From Adineta steineri (Eukaryota > Rotifera > Eurotatoria > Adinetida > Adinetidae), in the NCBI GenBank assembly GCA_905250115.1, contig CAJNOI010000315.1, positions 1 to 64,000 on the forward strand: DNA of 64,000 bases, written 5' to 3'. Under the pieces are notes generated by a model. That model did no database searches. It was not told the origin of the DNA and saw only the letters and a list, made by a program, of their open reading frames with translations. The translations under genes were made by a program, and so were the position numbers. Of this stretch, positions 61,593-64,000 are shown piece after piece (the stretch's first letter is position 1; each line of letters opens with the position of its first letter).

Positions 61593-62823
61593 AACATCTA
61601 CTTCAAAAATAATCCAATAGTATTCAACTTATTTATCGTATATTAATACGGTGATAGAGAGTTACGTAAAATTACAACTGTATTCAAATAGTCTGTTTTT
61701 ATCTACAATACATAAAAAAATTCGTCAGGATAGAGATTGTACTCCTATGAATTAAAAGAGTATTACATACTCTAAACACTACTGATGGAACTTGAAGATT
61801 GTTTTATGACAATTACATTTGAACATTAACTAAGTCATACTACTAATTAATCTGCATTCATTCTTGTTTCTACGAATACGTTTACTTAAAGAATATTCGA
61901 AAATGAGTTTGTTTTTTCTAAGAAATATTACTACATCTGTCTAGTCGATGTGATTCATTAATAATTTACTATAACAATCCTTTCAAGAAGACGTGCTAAA
62001 CCTTGACAAAAGTATTTCCAACTTATATATATATATCTTAATGTAACCAGTATCTTTATCAACATAATTGAGAATAAATAAGACAATAAGCAATTGAATT
62101 GTCATTAATAATAATTATAAATACATCTTTATTTAATAATATCAATGTTTGATTGATATTCAATTAACATTTATGTTTAGTTTTAAAAGAGAAAAATAAA
62201 TAAATAAGTCGAATGAAAATTTTCAAACAGTTTTAAATTGATTTTTCTTTTGATGAAAAAAGATATTTCCCCTGATTTCATTGAGTTTATTCTTTCGGAA
62301 AAAACAATTAATAATGAGGAATTCAACACCACGAAATAACTGTTCTTTCCATTTTATTTTCTTCGAATTCAAGTCGATTGATTTTAGATCAATCGTTTAT
62401 TTAAACATATTTAATGAGCATTCTTAAGAGACGTTCAAGAAAAACCTTGATCATCATGTCTAAAAGTATTAAACTGCTTAGTGAAGTAAAGAGAATTGAG
62501 TAGATTAATAACATCTATTCAAAATTTCATTTTGTTATTCAATGAAAATTACAATATTATTTGTATCTCAACTCATATAAAAGATGAAGATCAATAAAAT
62601 TCTCATAATTCATCTTCTTCAAAGAGACATAGTTTTAATTTAATGCCCATTAATATCAAACTGCTTTTATGATGGAAATTTTTGCTTAACTGCCAAAAAA
62701 GTTCTTCTTCGTTCTTTTACTACCTACTGATTTTTATTGACTTTGACTCATTTTGTTTTGTATAAAAAAATTCAAACACAAAATGAAAACAAAAATTCAT
62801 TTCTTTTTCTAATTCTTCAACAA
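61593..62823. other. Intergenic region
   Basis: About 1.2 kb, AT-rich, holding the promoter of the B-box gene. Nothing else recognised. Confidence 0.4.
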
Positions 62824-64000
62824 ATGGCAGCAGCAAACATTAGAGCACAATGTTCTGTTTGTAATAAAGGAAATACGACATATATTTGTCGTGGATGTTC
62901 AAAAGACTTTTGTTTTCAACATTTAACAGAACATCGACAGATTCTTGACAGACAGTTAGATGAAATTGTTAATGATCACGATCAATTTCAACAAACAATC
63001 ATTGAACAAAAACAAAATCCACACAATTCTTCTTTAATTCAACAAATCAATGAATGGGAAACAAATTCAATTGAGAAAATTCAACTAACAGCACAACAAT
63101 GTCGAGAAACAGTGATAAAATTGACACAAAAGTCGATCAATGATATTGAAAGAAAGTTTAGTGAATTATCTCAAAAATTAAAGGGAATTCGTCAAGAAAA
63201 TGAATTTAATGAAATTGATTTAAATCATTTTCAACTAAAATTAACACAAATTACAAAAGAATTTCTTCAACCATCAAATATTTCTATTCGACAAGATTCA
63301 CAAGAATTTATCAAGAAAATTTCAGTCATTTCGTCATTCGGTATGTTTATTCAATTATTTCATTTCGACATAAGAAAAAATGAAGTTTAACCGAAGTATT
63401 TCTTTAAGTTTTTCGTATTACAAATTAATTTTATGAACGAGATTAATGATATCTCATTAGGGAATTTAATTAATTGAAGATTTAGAAAGAAAAGTTTCAA
63501 ATGTTGAAATTGAACAATTATAAGATCGAGATAAGTCTAAAAATAGGGTGTGCGTGTGGGTGAAAGTAAGGAGTCTATCTCTTACCTTCACTCACACCCT
63601 TATGAATTTTTTATCTAAAAAAATTAGATTCTTTTTAAATCGTTGAATAAATTTAAGTTAAGTTCAACTTTTTAGTTTAGAATTCTTAAATAAACGAATT
63701 ATTTAATTTATTAATAAAAAAGAAGTTTTTAATGAATTCTATTTAAATCATTGAAATAAAAATGACTTTCATTTAAAAAAAGATTTTTCTAAGTTAAACT
63801 TTTATGAAAATCAAATAAACAGTTTTGAATTGAAAAATATGACTTAAGCGAAGGAATTATTTGAACTTAGTTTTGTTCATTAAGAAAAAAATTTTATTTC
63901 ATTAAAACAAATTTAAATATAACTTTTTCTTCTTATGTTCACCCTTTTTTGATTTACAAATAATGAAAAAGATTTTGAATAAAAAGAAAATCTTTAATTT
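62824..64000 (+). CDS. B-box zinc finger / coiled-coil protein (TRIM-NHL-like), 5' part
   Basis: The start at 62824 (MAAANIRAQ) lies directly before a B-box-like zinc finger, CSVCNKGNTTYICRGC then CFQHLTEH, with Cys and His spaced as in B-boxes. A long coiled coil follows (LDRQLDEIVNDHDQFQQ; EKIQLTAQQCRETVIK; INDIERKFSELSQKLK), ending at FIKKISVISSF. A phase-1 donor (GTATGT) sits at about 63342. The rest of the window is intron, whose last 290 bp match the sequence just before the NHL exon at 48728, so an NHL exon is expected within a few bases after 64000. TRIM-NHL-like proteins act as regulators through RNA or protein binding; there is no RING domain here. Further exons are outside the window. 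Confidence 0.82.
63545..63600. repeat. TGTGGG-type hairpin in the B-box gene intron
   Basis: AGGGTGTGCGTGTGGGTG (63545-63562) continues through AAAGTAAG. The right arm is CTTACCTTCACTCACACCCT (63581-63600), with a 10-base loop. Pairing extends over about 20 bp, beyond the G-rich core. Confidence 0.85.

Overview
This is AT-rich nuclear DNA of an invertebrate animal. Genes are split by many GT-AG introns of about 45-60 bp, and the proteins are metazoan: PDS5, Rpn11/PSMD14, nicotinic-type receptor subunits, rhodopsin-type GPCRs, ZIP transporters and ZU5/death-domain proteins. Three things point to a bdelloid rotifer (Adineta/Rotaria-like): about ten short inverted repeats whose arms are made of TGTGGG, the repeat reported for bdelloid telomeres; clustered ADP-ribosyltransferase, B-box and NHL-repeat genes of bdelloid style; and apparent 3' splice sites just upstream of many start codons, as expected with spliced-leader trans-splicing. 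The species assignment is an inference.

Layout. 1-458 (-): 5' end of a DPH7-like WD protein. 1377-6795 (+): two tandem ZIP metal transporters only 192 bp apart; the first has lost its metal-site residues, the second is canonical (ZIP8/14-like). 8090-14211 (+): PDS5 cohesin regulator. 15727-18861 (+): Ser/Asn-rich coiled-coil protein with weak PLEKHA5/6/7 resemblance. 19396-19785 (+): secreted double-WAP protein. 20316-24163 and 28621-31481 (+): two F-box/LRR genes built from 84-bp one-repeat exons, with a GPCR (25501-26522, -) between them. 31950-35281 (-): coiled-coil/ZU5/tandem death-domain protein. 35774-43065: three Cys-loop receptor subunits (two non-alpha on -, one alpha on +). 43444-44091 (+): secreted His/Asp-rich protein. 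44453-45255 (+): PSMD14, cut by an assembly gap.

45478-64000 is a repetitive accessory region. It holds an ART gene, an NHL exon, a piggyBac-like MITE, a second ART/TPR gene with an in-frame stop, a second NHL exon, a decayed GPCR, and a B-box/coiled-coil gene that runs off the end just before its expected NHL exon. All three potential upstream partners end on a phase-1 donor that fits the NHL exon phase, so the NHL propeller may have been joined to different N-terminal modules.

Mobile DNA consists of two hAT-type MITEs in introns (8-bp target duplications), one piggyBac-type MITE (TTAA duplication), and the dispersed telomere-repeat hairpins. Two N-runs (29215-29224 and 45256-45355) are assembly gaps. 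All gene models were spliced by eye; exon borders are predictions.
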